A stretch of 64,000 nucleotides of DNA, taken from contig NZ_LMSD01000043.1 of the NCBI RefSeq assembly GCF_001428045.1, positions 62,001 through 126,000 of the forward strand. The letters run 5' to 3'. Positions 25,316-35,008 of this stretch are shown here, one piece after another; position 1 is the first letter of the stretch; each line of letters begins with the position of its first letter. The translations under genes and the position numbers were made by a program. Origin of the DNA: Paenibacillus sp. Soil750. GTDB taxonomy: Bacteria > Bacillota > Bacilli > Paenibacillales > NBRC-103111. Below the pieces are notes generated by a model. It was not told where the DNA came from and searched no databases. It was given only the letters and a program-made list of their open reading frames with translations.

Positions 25316-28300
25316 ATGAGTAATTTGGCTGATAAACGGAATCGCTTTGAGCTTTTGATGCAGCAAGCCGAGATTCCAGCCGATGTTGTACGGTCATATT
25401 TTACAGAGGGCTACATTGATCAAGTAGAGATTAGTCGAAAAAATCGTGACTGGACGTTCTATTTGGTGAAAAATGACCTTGTGCCTCTAAATATTTATCG
25501 TTCATTTTGTAAAATGATTCAAGAGAAGTTTGCACAGATCGCAAAAATTCGGTTTATTTGGAAATATGAACAAGCAGAACCTGCTGCTCTCGTTGAGGAG
25601 TATTGGGGCTTATTTATGGAATGGTTACAGCGGGAAGTTCCCTCTGTCAATGGTTGGATGTCAAAAGCTAGGTTCGAAGTACAAGGAAATGCCCTATCGT
25701 TGATTATGTTAGATGCTATAGGTCTAGAATTAGCGAAGAAAAAGAATATCGATATGTTTATTCGGAATTTTTTCCATAATTTTTTTCAAACTGAACTATC
25801 TGTCAAGTATGCAATAAGTGACACTACGGAAATCGTTGCAGAATATGAGAAGTTTGCAAAGCAACGAGAACAAGGTGAAAAATCATATACACAAGAAATC
25901 ATGATGTCCATCGATATGGAGGAAGAAGAATCTTCTTTACCAGAGGGTGATCTGAAGCTAGTCATGGGCATTGATATAAAAGAAGTTCCTACGCCACTTA
26001 AGGATATCCAAGAAGAAGAGAAGAAAATTACAGTACAAGGTACCGTATTTGGCTTGGATGTCAAAGAATTAAGAAATGGTAATACGTTATTTACTTTCAA
26101 TATTACGGATTTCAGTGATTCATTAGCTATGAAGGTTTTTGCGAAGACCAAAGACGACGTGAAGATCATGAGTCTTCTTGCTAACGGTACTTGGATTAGA
26201 GCAAGAGGAAAAGTTGAGTATGATCGTTTCATGCAAATTCCTGAGCTTGTGATGATTCCGAATGATTTATACGAAGTGATGGCTCCAAGGGATCGTATGG
26301 ATGATGCTGCTGAGAAGCGAGTAGAGTTCCATTTGCACACAACTATGAGTACGATGGATGCACTGACACCGATTGATCAATATGTGAAAATGGCGGCCAA
26401 ATGGGGACATAAAGCGATCGCTGTTACCGATCATAGTAATATTCAATGTTTCCCTGACGCCGGGAAAGCTGCTAAAAAGCATGGCATCAAAGTTATTTAC
26501 GGTGTTGAAGCGAATGTCGTGAATGATTCTGTCCCTATCGTTATGAATGGTCGAGATCTCGATTTAAAGCAAGCGACTTATGTTATTTTCGACGTGGAGA
26601 CGACAGGACTTTCTGTTATTAATAATCGAATTATTGAGCTTGCAGGCGTGAAAATGCAAGATGGCAAAGAGATTGATCGTTTCGCCACATTCATTAATCC
26701 GCACGAGAAAATTCCTTATAACATCCAACAGTTAACGAATATTAATGATGACATGGTGAAGGATGCTCCGGATATTGAGGACGAGCTTCCTAAGTTTATA
26801 GAGTTTATTGGAGATTGCGTGCTAGTAGCGCATAACGCGCGTTTCGATATGGGCTTCCTTCAAACGAATTTAAAGCGCATGGGCTTGCCTGAGGTTACAA
26901 ATTCGGTAGTTGATACATTAGAGCTTGCGAGATTTCTCTTCCCATCTATGAAAAATCATCGATTAAATACGTTGTCTGATAAATTTAAAGTAGGTCTGGA
27001 TAATCATCACCGTGCGATTGATGACTCCATTGCGCTAGGTTATGTGCTCTATCATTTAATTAATGAGGCTAATGATCGTCAGATTACGAGCCTAGCGAAA
27101 TTGAATGATTATGTAGGTAAAGATTTATCCAATCAACGTCCATTTCATTGCTGTATATACGCATTAAACCCAGTTGGTAAGAAAAATCTATTTAAACTGA
27201 TTTCGCTGTCTCATACCACTTACTTGCAGCGAGCTGCGACGATTCCCAAGAGTGTGTTAGTTGAGCACAGAGAGGGACTCTTGGTCACCTCTGGTTGTGA
27301 AAAGGGTGAATTTTTCGAAGCTGTACTGAACAAATCAATTGAAGAAGCTGAGCAAGTTTCAGAGTTTTATGACATTCTCGAAATTCAACCCGTTAGCTAT
27401 AATATGCATCTCGTAGAAAAAGGCTTGGTTGGTTCTAAAGAAGATCTAGAGGATGCTGTTCGGCGTGTATGTGAAATCGGTTATAAAACGGGTAAGCCGG
27501 TCATCGCGACAGGGAACGTTCATTATCTGAATCCACGTGAGAAAGTATGTCGGGATATTACGATCAATGGGATTACAGGTTTTAGTCCGCTGAAAGCAAT
27601 GAAGAAGCCTGACGCACATTTCCGTACTACGAAAGAGATGCTCGAAGAGTTTAAGTTTTTGGGTGAAGAGAAGGCGATTGAAGTTGTCATACGCAGTACG
27701 AATGATCTTGCAGATCGTTTTGAATCTATCGAACTTTTCCCAGACAAGCTATTTACACCTATTATCGAAGGGGCAGACGAAGAAATTCGTACGACTTGTT
27801 ATGATACGGCGAAAAGTATGTATGGGGAAGAACTGCCCGAAGTCATTATTGCTCGGTTAGAGAAAGAGCTAGTTCCGATCATTAAATTCGGATTCTCTGC
27901 CAACTATTTGATTTCGGAACGTCTCGTAAAAAAATCGAATGCGGATGGCTACCTGGTAGGTTCTCGGGGATCCGTTGGTTCCTCTGTCGTTGCCATGATG
28001 TTGGGAATTTCAGAAGTTAACCCATTACCACCTCACTATATATGCCTTTCCTGCAGGCACAGCGAATGGTTCCTTGACGGTAGTGTTCCGAGTGGTTTCG
28101 ATTTGCCGAACAAAGTATGTCCTTCCTGCGGCGGGGATTTAAAAGGGGATGGACATGACATTCCGTTCGAAACTTTCTTAGGATTTAAAGGGGACAAAGT
28201 TCCCGATATCGATTTGAACTTCTCAGGGGTTTATCAGCCGGTTGCGCATAACTTCACGAAGGAGATCTTTGGACCTAAGAATGTATTCCGGGCAGGGACA

Positions 28301-29626
28301 ATCGGTACTGTTGCTGAAAAAACGGCTTTCGGATTCGTCAAGAAATATGAAGAAGAACAGGGCCAGAAGTGGCGCGGGGCTGAAATTGCTCGATTAGCTT
28401 CAGGCTGTACAGGGGTCAAAAGAAGTACTGGGCAGCATCCAGGCGGTATTGTTGTTGTCCCTGATTACATTGAGGTCGATGATATTACGCCGGTTCAATT
28501 CCCAGCAGATGATAAAAATTCAGAATGGATGACAACACATTTTGACTATCATGCTTTCGATGCGAACTTGCTCAAATTAGATATTCTGGGACACGACGAT
28601 CCGACGATGATGAGAATGCTTCAGGATTTGACGGGCGTAGATCCCACAACGATTCCAATGAATGATGCGAAAGCGATGAGTATTTTCAATTCAACGGAAG
28701 CGCTAGGCGTTAGACCTGATCAGATTCGTTCTCCTGTCGCAACGTATGGAGTCCCTGAGATGGGGACGAAATTCGTTCGTCAAATGCTTCAAGAAACACA
28801 ACCATCATCTTTCGCTGATTTACTTCAAATTTCGGGGTTGTCACACGGAACAGGTGTTTGGTTAGGTAATGCACAAGAACTGATCAAAAAAGGGATTTGT
28901 AACATTAAGACGGTTATTGGCTGTCGGGATGATATCATGCTCTATTTGATCTATAAAGCAGGGATGGATGCAGGTCTTGCATTTAAAATTACGGAGAGTG
29001 TGCGTAAAGGGAAGGGCCTTACCGATGAATGGAAAGATGAGATGAAGCGTTGTAATGTGCCAGCTTGGTATATTGAATCTTGCGAACGGATTGAGTATAT
29101 GTTTCCAAAAGCGCATGCTGCTGCTTACGTTATCTCTGCTGTTCGTACCGCTTACTTCAAGGTGTATCACCCAATCGCTTACTATGCGACTTATTTTAGT
29201 GTACGTGCAGCGGACTTTGATCTGGAATTGCTCTGCCAAGGCTATGATGCGATTCTCAAAGTATTAATTGAGATTGAAGCCAAAGGTTTCCAAGCACTGC
29301 CGAAAGAGAAAGCCATGGTTTCAATTCTTGAAATGTCACTGGAAATGACTTCACGCGGCTTTAGTTTCAAGCCGATTGATATCTATCGTTCCGATGCAAC
29401 GAAGTTTATCATAGATGGCAATTCCTTAATTCCACCGTTTGCTGCAATGTCAGGAATTGGTGAAAATGCTGCTAAGAATATTGCGGCTGCCAAAGAAGAA
29501 GGCGATTTCCTATCAATTGAGGATTTCCAGAATAAATCTAAGGCTTCTAAAACCGTCATAGAGCTTCTGACTTCTATGGGGTGCTTCCGTGGTATGCCTG
29601 AATCCAATCAGCTTTCTTTATTTTAA
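25316..29626 (+). CDS. polC: Gram-positive DNA polymerase III alpha subunit PolC
   Basis: PolC is the leading-strand replicative polymerase of low-GC Gram-positives. The 1436-residue product has an N-terminal domain, an OB fold (about 230-320), a PHP domain split by the 3'-5' exonuclease (VIFDVETTGLS, then HNARFDMGF), the zinc motif CLSCRH ... CPSCGGD and the polymerase core with PDIDLNFSG and LLKLDILGHDDP. The C-terminus ends in the beta-clamp motif QLSLF. GGGGAGG at 25302-25308 fits ATG 25316; an in-frame ATG at 25283 falls inside the upstream hairpin. Some residues in the core differ from those I recall for B. subtilis (see findings). Confidence 0.98.
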   Translation: MSNLADKRNRFELLMQQAEIPADVVRSYFTEGYIDQVEISRKNRDWTFYLVKNDLVPLNIYRSFCKMIQEKFAQIAKIRFIWKYEQAEPAALVEEYWGLFMEWLQREVPSVNGWMSKARFEVQGNALSLIMLDAIGLELAKKKNIDMFIRNFFHNFFQTELSVKYAISDTTEIVAEYEKFAKQREQGEKSYTQEIMMSIDMEEEESSLPEGDLKLVMGIDIKEVPTPLKDIQEEEKKITVQGTVFGLDVKELRNGNTLFTFNITDFSDSLAMKVFAKTKDDVKIMSLLANGTWIRARGKVEYDRFMQIPELVMIPNDLYEVMAPRDRMDDAAEKRVEFHLHTTMSTMDALTPIDQYVKMAAKWGHKAIAVTDHSNIQCFPDAGKAAKKHGIKVIYGVEANVVNDSVPIVMNGRDLDLKQATYVIFDVETTGLSVINNRIIELAGVKMQDGKEIDRFATFINPHEKIPYNIQQLTNINDDMVKDAPDIEDELPKFIEFIGDCVLVAHNARFDMGFLQTNLKRMGLPEVTNSVVDTLELARFLFPSMKNHRLNTLSDKFKVGLDNHHRAIDDSIALGYVLYHLINEANDRQITSLAKLNDYVGKDLSNQRPFHCCIYALNPVGKKNLFKLISLSHTTYLQRAATIPKSVLVEHREGLLVTSGCEKGEFFEAVLNKSIEEAEQVSEFYDILEIQPVSYNMHLVEKGLVGSKEDLEDAVRRVCEIGYKTGKPVIATGNVHYLNPREKVCRDITINGITGFSPLKAMKKPDAHFRTTKEMLEEFKFLGEEKAIEVVIRSTNDLADRFESIELFPDKLFTPIIEGADEEIRTTCYDTAKSMYGEELPEVIIARLEKELVPIIKFGFSANYLISERLVKKSNADGYLVGSRGSVGSSVVAMMLGISEVNPLPPHYICLSCRHSEWFLDGSVPSGFDLPNKVCPSCGGDLKGDGHDIPFETFLGFKGDKVPDIDLNFSGVYQPVAHNFTKEIFGPKNVFRAGTIGTVAEKTAFGFVKKYEEEQGQKWRGAEIARLASGCTGVKRSTGQHPGGIVVVPDYIEVDDITPVQFPADDKNSEWMTTHFDYHAFDANLLKLDILGHDDPTMMRMLQDLTGVDPTTIPMNDAKAMSIFNSTEALGVRPDQIRSPVATYGVPEMGTKFVRQMLQETQPSSFADLLQISGLSHGTGVWLGNAQELIKKGICNIKTVIGCRDDIMLYLIYKAGMDAGLAFKITESVRKGKGLTDEWKDEMKRCNVPAWYIESCERIEYMFPKAHAAAYVISAVRTAYFKVYHPIAYYATYFSVRAADFDLELLCQGYDAILKVLIEIEAKGFQALPKEKAMVSILEMSLEMTSRGFSFKPIDIYRSDATKFIIDGNSLIPPFAAMSGIGENAAKNIAAAKEEGDFLSIEDFQNKSKASKTVIELLTSMGCFRGMPESNQLSLF

Positions 29627-29665
29627 AAATCAGCTGTCAAGTGAAAATGATTAACAAGTTTGCTA

Positions 29666-29695
29666 TTGTAATGCAAAGAATGGTTATGGTATAAT
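29666..29695 (+). promoter_or_regulatory. sigma-A-type promoter of the rimP-nusA-infB operon
   Basis: TTGTAA (29666-29671), an 18-base spacer and TATAAT (29690-29695) with an extended TG (TGGTATAAT). Transcription would start near 29702, giving a leader of about 120 bases that contains the hairpin at 29731. Confidence 0.8.
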
Positions 29696-29730
29696 TTTTA
29701 TTGGCAATAATGAGGATATCATCTTGTGAT

Positions 29731-29756
29731 TAAAGAGTGGGGAAACCCACTCTTTA
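29731..29756 (+). promoter_or_regulatory. Leader hairpin of the rimP operon
   Basis: TAAAGAGTGGG (29731-29741), a GAAA tetraloop and CCCACTCTTTA (29746-29756) form a perfect 11-base stem about 30 bases into the predicted transcript. The following bases are ACATTTTG, so a T tract is weak. It could be an attenuator, a terminator for polC read-through, or a stability element. Confidence 0.6.
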
Positions 29757-29820
29757 CATTTTGATATAGGACTTTTCGGGATACGACAAGGAGAAGTCAA
29801 TTTAGGAGGTACACATATCT

Positions 29821-30285
29821 GTGGCTACACAAGAACAAATCAAATCCATCATTGAGGACATGCTGAAGGATTTTGTTGAACAAAATGGATTTGAAATCGT
29901 GGATATTGAATACGTCAAAGAAGGCAGCAATTGGTTCCTTCGCGTCTATGCTGACAAAGAAGGCGGAATTGATATAGATGATTGCGGCCGCATCAGTGAA
30001 TACTTAAGTGTTCAATTGGATGAGAAAGATCCGATTACTGATGCTTATTTCTTGGAAGTTTCTTCTCCTGGAGCAGAACGTCCGCTTAAGAAAACTCAAG
30101 ATTTTTATAAAGCCGTGAATAGTCACGTATTTGTTACTTCATATGAACCGATCGACGGTTCTAAGGAATTTGAAGGGTTGTTGCAGTCTTATGACGAGGA
30201 AGTACTCGTGATTGAGATTGGTAAAAAGAAAATCAGCATTCCGGTTGCCAAAGTAGCTAGTGCACGTCTTGCTATCGTATTTTAG
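29821..30285 (+). CDS. rimP: Ribosome maturation factor RimP
   Basis: RimP (YlxS) assists 30S subunit assembly. The 154-residue protein has EQNGFEIVDIEYVKEGSNWF and the central block YFLEVSSPGAERPLKK, typical of the family, and a C-terminal SH3-like domain. The GTG start follows TTAGGAGGT. It heads the conserved rimP-nusA-rnpM-rplGA-infB operon. Confidence 0.96.
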   Translation: MATQEQIKSIIEDMLKDFVEQNGFEIVDIEYVKEGSNWFLRVYADKEGGIDIDDCGRISEYLSVQLDEKDPITDAYFLEVSSPGAERPLKKTQDFYKAVNSHVFVTSYEPIDGSKEFEGLLQSYDEEVLVIEIGKKKISIPVAKVASARLAIVF

Positions 30286-30321
30286 TAATCGTTACTTATT
30301 GAAGGGGGGGACTCAGTTCAA

Positions 30322-31419
30322 ATGAACACGGATTTTATTGAAGCGCTGTCGGAAATTGAACGAGAGAAGGGTATCTCCAAGGAGCTACTCATTGATGCTA
30401 TTGAAGCGGCGATGATTTCAAGTTATAAACGTAATTTCAACACGGCACAGAACGTACGTGTAGATATCAATCGACATACGGGTCTTATTAAGGTTTATGC
30501 ACGGAAGACCGTAACAGAGGAAGTATTGGATCCAAGATTGGAAATTTCTGTTCATGCTTCGCGTGAAATTAATCCGAACTACCAATTGGAAGATATTGTT
30601 GAAATTGAAGTAACGCCTCGTGATTTTGGACGTATTGCCGCACAAACCGCTAAACAGGTTGTAACGCAAAGAATCCGCGAAGCCGAGCGTGGCTTAATTT
30701 ATAATGCGTTTATCGATAAAGAAGAAGATATCGTAACGGGTATCCTGCAGCGTCAAGACCAACGTAATATTTATGTTGACCTTGGCAAAGTAGAAGCTGT
30801 TCTTCCACTTACAGAGCTTATGCCTACGGATAAGTTCAAACAGGGAGATCGTATTAAAGCTTATATAACGAAAGTTGAGAACACGACAAAGGGACCTCAA
30901 ATTATTTTATCGAGAACACATCCAGGGTTGTTGAAGCGTTTATTTGAGCTTGAAGTACCTGAAATTTTCGATGGCGTAGTTGAGATTCGTTCCGTTGCAC
31001 GTGAAGCAGGCTTCCGTTCGAAGATTGCTGTTCATTCTCGTAACCCAGAGGTTGATCCAGTCGGATCATGCGTAGGCCCTAAAGGTCTTCGCGTACAAAC
31101 GATTGTAACCGAGCTGCGCGGAGAGAAAATTGATATCGTTCGCTGGATGGAGAGTGTAGAAGAGTACGTAGCGAATGCGCTAAGCCCTTCTAAAGTGCTT
31201 GAAGTTCAGATTCATGAAAATGAAAAAATGGCACGAGTCATTGTACCTGATTATCAGCTTTCTCTGGCAATTGGGATTAAAGGACAGAACGCCCGTTTAG
31301 CTGCTAAGTTAACTGGCTGGAAAATCGATATCAAGAGCGAAACACAAGCAGAACAAGAATATGGCAGAGTGAAAACTTACTCGGAAGAGATGCACCAAGA
31401 TTCGATTAGCATCGATTAA
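30322..31419 (+). CDS. nusA: Transcription termination/antitermination factor NusA
   Basis: NusA binds RNA polymerase and modulates pausing, termination and antitermination. The 365-residue protein has the N-terminal polymerase-binding domain, an S1 domain (about 135-200) and two KH domains, including CVGPKGLRVQTIVTELRGEK and the later LAIGIKGQNARLAAKLTGW. It lacks the acidic repeats of the E. coli protein, as is usual in Bacillota. The ATG follows AAGGGGGGGA. Confidence 0.98.
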   Translation: MNTDFIEALSEIEREKGISKELLIDAIEAAMISSYKRNFNTAQNVRVDINRHTGLIKVYARKTVTEEVLDPRLEISVHASREINPNYQLEDIVEIEVTPRDFGRIAAQTAKQVVTQRIREAERGLIYNAFIDKEEDIVTGILQRQDQRNIYVDLGKVEAVLPLTELMPTDKFKQGDRIKAYITKVENTTKGPQIILSRTHPGLLKRLFELEVPEIFDGVVEIRSVAREAGFRSKIAVHSRNPEVDPVGSCVGPKGLRVQTIVTELRGEKIDIVRWMESVEEYVANALSPSKVLEVQIHENEKMARVIVPDYQLSLAIGIKGQNARLAAKLTGWKIDIKSETQAEQEYGRVKTYSEEMHQDSISID

Positions 31420-31448
31420 GTTTTTGTTTGGAACAAGGGGTGATCGGA

Positions 31449-31766
31449 ATGAAGCAGAGAAAAATCCCTCTGAGAAAATGCGTTGCCTGTCAGGAAATGA
31501 TGCCGAAGAGGGAATTGATCCGCGTCGTCAAAACGCCTGAGGATGACATTCTCATTGATCTTAAGGGAAAGAAGTCTGGGCGCGGTGCCTACCTGTGCGG
31601 TAAAGTTTCTTGTTTTAAATTGGCAAAGAAAAGCAAAGCCCTGGATAGAGCTCTGAAGCATGCTGTAGGCGCAGACATTTATGACCAACTGGAACAAGAT
31701 TTCATTCGTGTAGAAGATGAATTCCTTTCTTCGAAAGAGGAGGAGGAATCAGAAGATGAATCCTAA
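31449..31766 (+). CDS. rnpM: RNase P modulator RnpM (YlxR, DUF448)
   Basis: YlxR proteins are small RNA-binding proteins between nusA and rplGA; the B. subtilis protein has been described as a modulator of RNase P. The 105-residue product has RKCVACQEMMPKRELIRVV and GRGAYLCGKVSC, the family signature. I chose ATG 31449 (MKQRKIPLRKC) with AAGGGGTGAT upstream; an in-frame TTG at 31428 lies before that site. Its end overlaps the next gene by 11 bases. Confidence 0.93.
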   Translation: MKQRKIPLRKCVACQEMMPKRELIRVVKTPEDDILIDLKGKKSGRGAYLCGKVSCFKLAKKSKALDRALKHAVGADIYDQLEQDFIRVEDEFLSSKEEEESEDES

Positions 31767-32085
31767 ATTTTTAAATCAATTAGGATTAGCGATGAGAGCC
31801 GGGAAACTCGTAACGGGTGACGAAGGAGTATTCAAAGCCATTCGCTCGGGTGAGGCCAAGCTAGTTATTATGGCGGAAGACGCTTCTGCTAATACACGCA
31901 AAAAATTTCAAGATAAATGCCTATTTTATGGGGTTAAGCTCATGGAAGTCGGTACGAAGTATGAATTGGGCCGCAGCATTGGGAAAGAAATGCGTGTCAC
32001 CATAGGTGTATTGGACGGAGGCTTCGCGCAGATGCTGCAGAAGAGTCAAGAAAATCCTGCGGAGGTGAAACATATTGACCAATAA
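31756..32085 (+). CDS. rplGA: L7Ae-family RNA-binding protein (YlxQ, RplGA)
   Basis: This 109-residue protein belongs to the L7Ae/L30e/YlxQ family that binds kink-turn RNA. It shows LGLAMRAGKLVTGDEGVFKA and KLVIMAEDASANTRKKFQDK. ATG 31756 is preceded by GAGGAGGAATC; in-frame upstream ATGs lie within rnpM and would add a basic extension not typical of the family. It overlaps rnpM and infB at both ends, indicating tight coupling. Confidence 0.93.
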   Translation: MNPKFLNQLGLAMRAGKLVTGDEGVFKAIRSGEAKLVIMAEDASANTRKKFQDKCLFYGVKLMEVGTKYELGRSIGKEMRVTIGVLDGGFAQMLQKSQENPAEVKHIDQ

Positions 32086-35002
32086 ACAAGATAATAAAGA
32101 CAAGACACGCGTGTACGAATACGCGAAACAGCTCAATATGAGCAGCAAAGAAATTATTACCATTCTCAAACGATTAAATATACCTGTTAACAACCATATG
32201 AGTGTTATGGAGAATGACGCAGTTAGCAGTGTGGAAAAGTTTTTTAGAGATATCAAAGCTAATGCAGCTGCCAAACGAGCAGCTACGGACGGAGGAAATG
32301 TGAGTTCATCTACGACGAATCAGAATCCTGCATCGCAGGCTCCAGCACAAGAGAATAAAGGTGCAGTAACCCCGGCCGCTAAGCCAGTTACTACTGAGCA
32401 ACAATCCACTAGTCAACCGACTACATCAACTGGAGCCACGTCTCCTCAACAAAGTCAGTCTACACAAAATACGTCAAGTCGCCCACCACAGTCACGTCCA
32501 AGTGGTCAAAGCAGTAATTATCAAGGTGGAAACCGCCCTAGCAATAGTCAAGGCGGGCAGCGTACGGGCTATCAAGGATCTAATCCAAACGGTGGACGCC
32601 CTAGTGGTCAAGGTTCCAGCCAAGGTGGACAACGTACAGGTTATCAAGGTTCCAATCCTGGTGGACAACGTCCTGCAGGTCAAGGCTCCAGCCAAGGCGG
32701 ACAGCGTACGGGTGGTTACCAAGGTTCCAATCCTGGTGGACAACGTCCTTCAGGTGGAAGCAGCGGTGGATACAATAGCAGTCGTCCAGCTAGTCAAGGA
32801 TACAGCCAAGGCGGCCAAGGACAAGGCGGAGCACCTCGCACGAATAGTAACTATGCAGGCTCACGTCCGAATCAAGGCGCTGGCGGCGCTGGCGCAAGCA
32901 GTGGTCAAAGTGCAAACAGTGGACGTCCACAATCTAGTCCGAATCGCAGTGCTGGTCCTAATCGTCAGTCCAAGCCTTTCGAGAACCGCAACAATAACCA
33001 AAGTGGAAGACCGGTTGTTCAAGAAGCCAAACCGCAATTCCATGTTGGCGCAACAGCGGCTGAGTTGGATGATGCAGCAGCAAAAGCTGGCGTGATTACA
33101 ACGAAGAAATCTAAACCAACACCTAAACGTTTTGACGATAATCGATCTGGTGGTAACCGTGGTCCTGGTGGCAACAACAGAGGCAACCAACGCGGAAACA
33201 ACAGAGGTCGTTACCAACAAGATATGGTTAAGAAAGAAAAAGTGGATAACACACCTAAGAAGATCATTGTTCGTGGTAATATGACTGTTGGTGAGACAGC
33301 GAAATTGCTTCACAAAGATGCTTCTGAAGTTATTAAGAAACTTCTATTCCTTGGCACAATGGCTACGATCAACCAAGAGCTAGATTTGGAAACTATTCAA
33401 TTGATTGCGACCGAATTTGGTGTTGAAGTTGAAATCAAAATTAAAGTCGAAGAAGATAACTTCGAAACATTCGAAGAAATCGATGACGAGGCTGATTTAC
33501 TTGAGCGTCCTCCTGTTGTTACTATCATGGGTCATGTCGATCACGGTAAAACAACATTGCTTGATGCCATTCGTAAAACGAGTGTTACGGAAGGCGAAGC
33601 AGGCGGAATCACGCAGCACATCGGTGCTTATCAAGTCGAAGTTAATCATAAGAAAATTACTTTCTTGGATACGCCTGGTCACGAAGCGTTTACTACAATG
33701 CGTGCCCGCGGTGCTCAAGTTACGGATATTACAATTATCGTTGTTGCAGCAGATGACGGTGTCATGCCACAAACCGTAGAAGCGATTAGTCATGCTAAAG
33801 CGGCTGGCGTACCGATCATTGTAGCTGTGAACAAGATTGATAAAGAAGGCGCTAATCCTGATCAAATTAAGCAAGCTCTAACGGCGTATGAGTTAGTTCC
33901 GGAAGAGTGGGGCGGCGATACGATTTTCTGCGAAATTTCCGCAAAACAACGTATTGGTCTTGAAAACTTGCTTGAAATGATTTTGCTAGTAGCTGAAGTG
34001 CAAGAGTACAAGGCTAACCCGAACAAGCGTGCTAGAGCGACTGTCATTGAGGCTGAATTGGATAAAGGAAGAGGCCCAGTAGCTAGAATCCTAGTTCAAC
34101 ACGGTACGTTAAAAGTTGGAGATAGCTTCGTTGCCGGTGTATGCTTCGGTCGTGTTCGTGCGATCGTAAATGATAAAGGTAAACGTTTGAAAGAAGCGGG
34201 TCCTTCAACTCCGGTTGAAATCACGGGTCTGACAGAAGTCCCACAAGCTGGGGATCCGTTCTTGGCTTATGAAGATGAGCGTAAAGCAAGAGACATTGCA
34301 GATCGTCGTGCGATTGCACTTCGTCAATCCGAGATGACAGCTAATTCACGTGTTACTTTGGAAGACCTCTTTAAGCATATTAAAGATGGTGAAGTGAAAG
34401 ATCTGAATGTGATCATCAAAGGTGACGTTCAAGGCTCTGTAGAAGCACTGAAAAGCTCTCTTGAGAAGATTGAAGTTGAAGGTGTTCGCGTTAAGATTCT
34501 TCACAATGGTGTTGGCGCAGTAACAGAATCAGATATTATTCTGGCGTCTGCTTCCAATGCGATTATTATTGGATTTAACGTTCGTCCTGAGCCTGCTGCG
34601 AAAGCAACGGCTGATCAAGAGAAAGTTGATATCCGTCTGCATAACATCATTTACAACGTAATCGAAGAAATCGAGCAAGCGATGAAAGGCATGCTGGATC
34701 CAATCTTCAAAGAAGTTGTACTTGGTCAAGCTGAAGTACGTAATGTATTCAAAATTACAGGTTCAGGAACAATTGCAGGTTGTTATGTAACTTCAGGTAA
34801 AATTGCTCGTAATGCACAAACACGCTTAGTTCGTAGCGGAATTGTTGTTCATGAAGGCAAAATTGATTCCTTGAAACGATTCAAGGATGATCAAAAAGAA
34901 GTTGCACAAGGCTATGAGTGTGGTATATCTCTTGAGCGTTATCATGATATTAAAGAGGGCGACATCATCGAAGCCTTTATCATGGAGTCCGTTGAGAGGT
35001 GA
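32075..35002 (+). CDS. infB: Translation initiation factor IF-2 with long repetitive linker
   Basis: IF-2 is the GTPase that brings initiator tRNA to the 30S subunit. The 975-residue product has a small N-terminal domain (MTNKQDNKDKTRVYEYAKQL), a very long Gly/Gln/Ser/Asn/Arg-rich linker (about 75-390) with tandem repeats, a second N-domain, then the G domain (GHVDHGKTT from residue 486, DTPGHEAF, NKID) and domains II-IV. It is longer than the B. subtilis protein because of the linker. TTG 32075 follows GGAGGTG. A shorter internal product is possible, for example from ATG near 33224, but is not shown. Confidence 0.98.
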   Translation: MTNKQDNKDKTRVYEYAKQLNMSSKEIITILKRLNIPVNNHMSVMENDAVSSVEKFFRDIKANAAAKRAATDGGNVSSSTTNQNPASQAPAQENKGAVTPAAKPVTTEQQSTSQPTTSTGATSPQQSQSTQNTSSRPPQSRPSGQSSNYQGGNRPSNSQGGQRTGYQGSNPNGGRPSGQGSSQGGQRTGYQGSNPGGQRPAGQGSSQGGQRTGGYQGSNPGGQRPSGGSSGGYNSSRPASQGYSQGGQGQGGAPRTNSNYAGSRPNQGAGGAGASSGQSANSGRPQSSPNRSAGPNRQSKPFENRNNNQSGRPVVQEAKPQFHVGATAAELDDAAAKAGVITTKKSKPTPKRFDDNRSGGNRGPGGNNRGNQRGNNRGRYQQDMVKKEKVDNTPKKIIVRGNMTVGETAKLLHKDASEVIKKLLFLGTMATINQELDLETIQLIATEFGVEVEIKIKVEEDNFETFEEIDDEADLLERPPVVTIMGHVDHGKTTLLDAIRKTSVTEGEAGGITQHIGAYQVEVNHKKITFLDTPGHEAFTTMRARGAQVTDITIIVVAADDGVMPQTVEAISHAKAAGVPIIVAVNKIDKEGANPDQIKQALTAYELVPEEWGGDTIFCEISAKQRIGLENLLEMILLVAEVQEYKANPNKRARATVIEAELDKGRGPVARILVQHGTLKVGDSFVAGVCFGRVRAIVNDKGKRLKEAGPSTPVEITGLTEVPQAGDPFLAYEDERKARDIADRRAIALRQSEMTANSRVTLEDLFKHIKDGEVKDLNVIIKGDVQGSVEALKSSLEKIEVEGVRVKILHNGVGAVTESDIILASASNAIIIGFNVRPEPAAKATADQEKVDIRLHNIIYNVIEEIEQAMKGMLDPIFKEVVLGQAEVRNVFKITGSGTIAGCYVTSGKIARNAQTRLVRSGIVVHEGKIDSLKRFKDDQKEVAQGYECGISLERYHDIKEGDIIEAFIMESVER
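32573..32790 (+). repeat. Tandem repeat of 72-75 bp inside infB
   Basis: Three copies begin near 32573, 32645 and 32720, spaced 72 and 75 bp. The encoded unit reads about GYQGSNPGGQRPAGQGSSQG followed by GQRT. The last copy is shorter and shades into irregular Gly/Ser/Gln-rich sequence. Copies are close but not identical at the DNA level, so the array could vary in copy number between strains. Confidence 0.8.
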
Positions 35003-35008
35003 TTATAA

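Noticed and set aside
32502..33095. 197-residue + strand frame inside the infB linker
   Set aside because: Repetitive Val/Lys/Ala sequence produced by the repeats in another frame; infB itself is continuous here.
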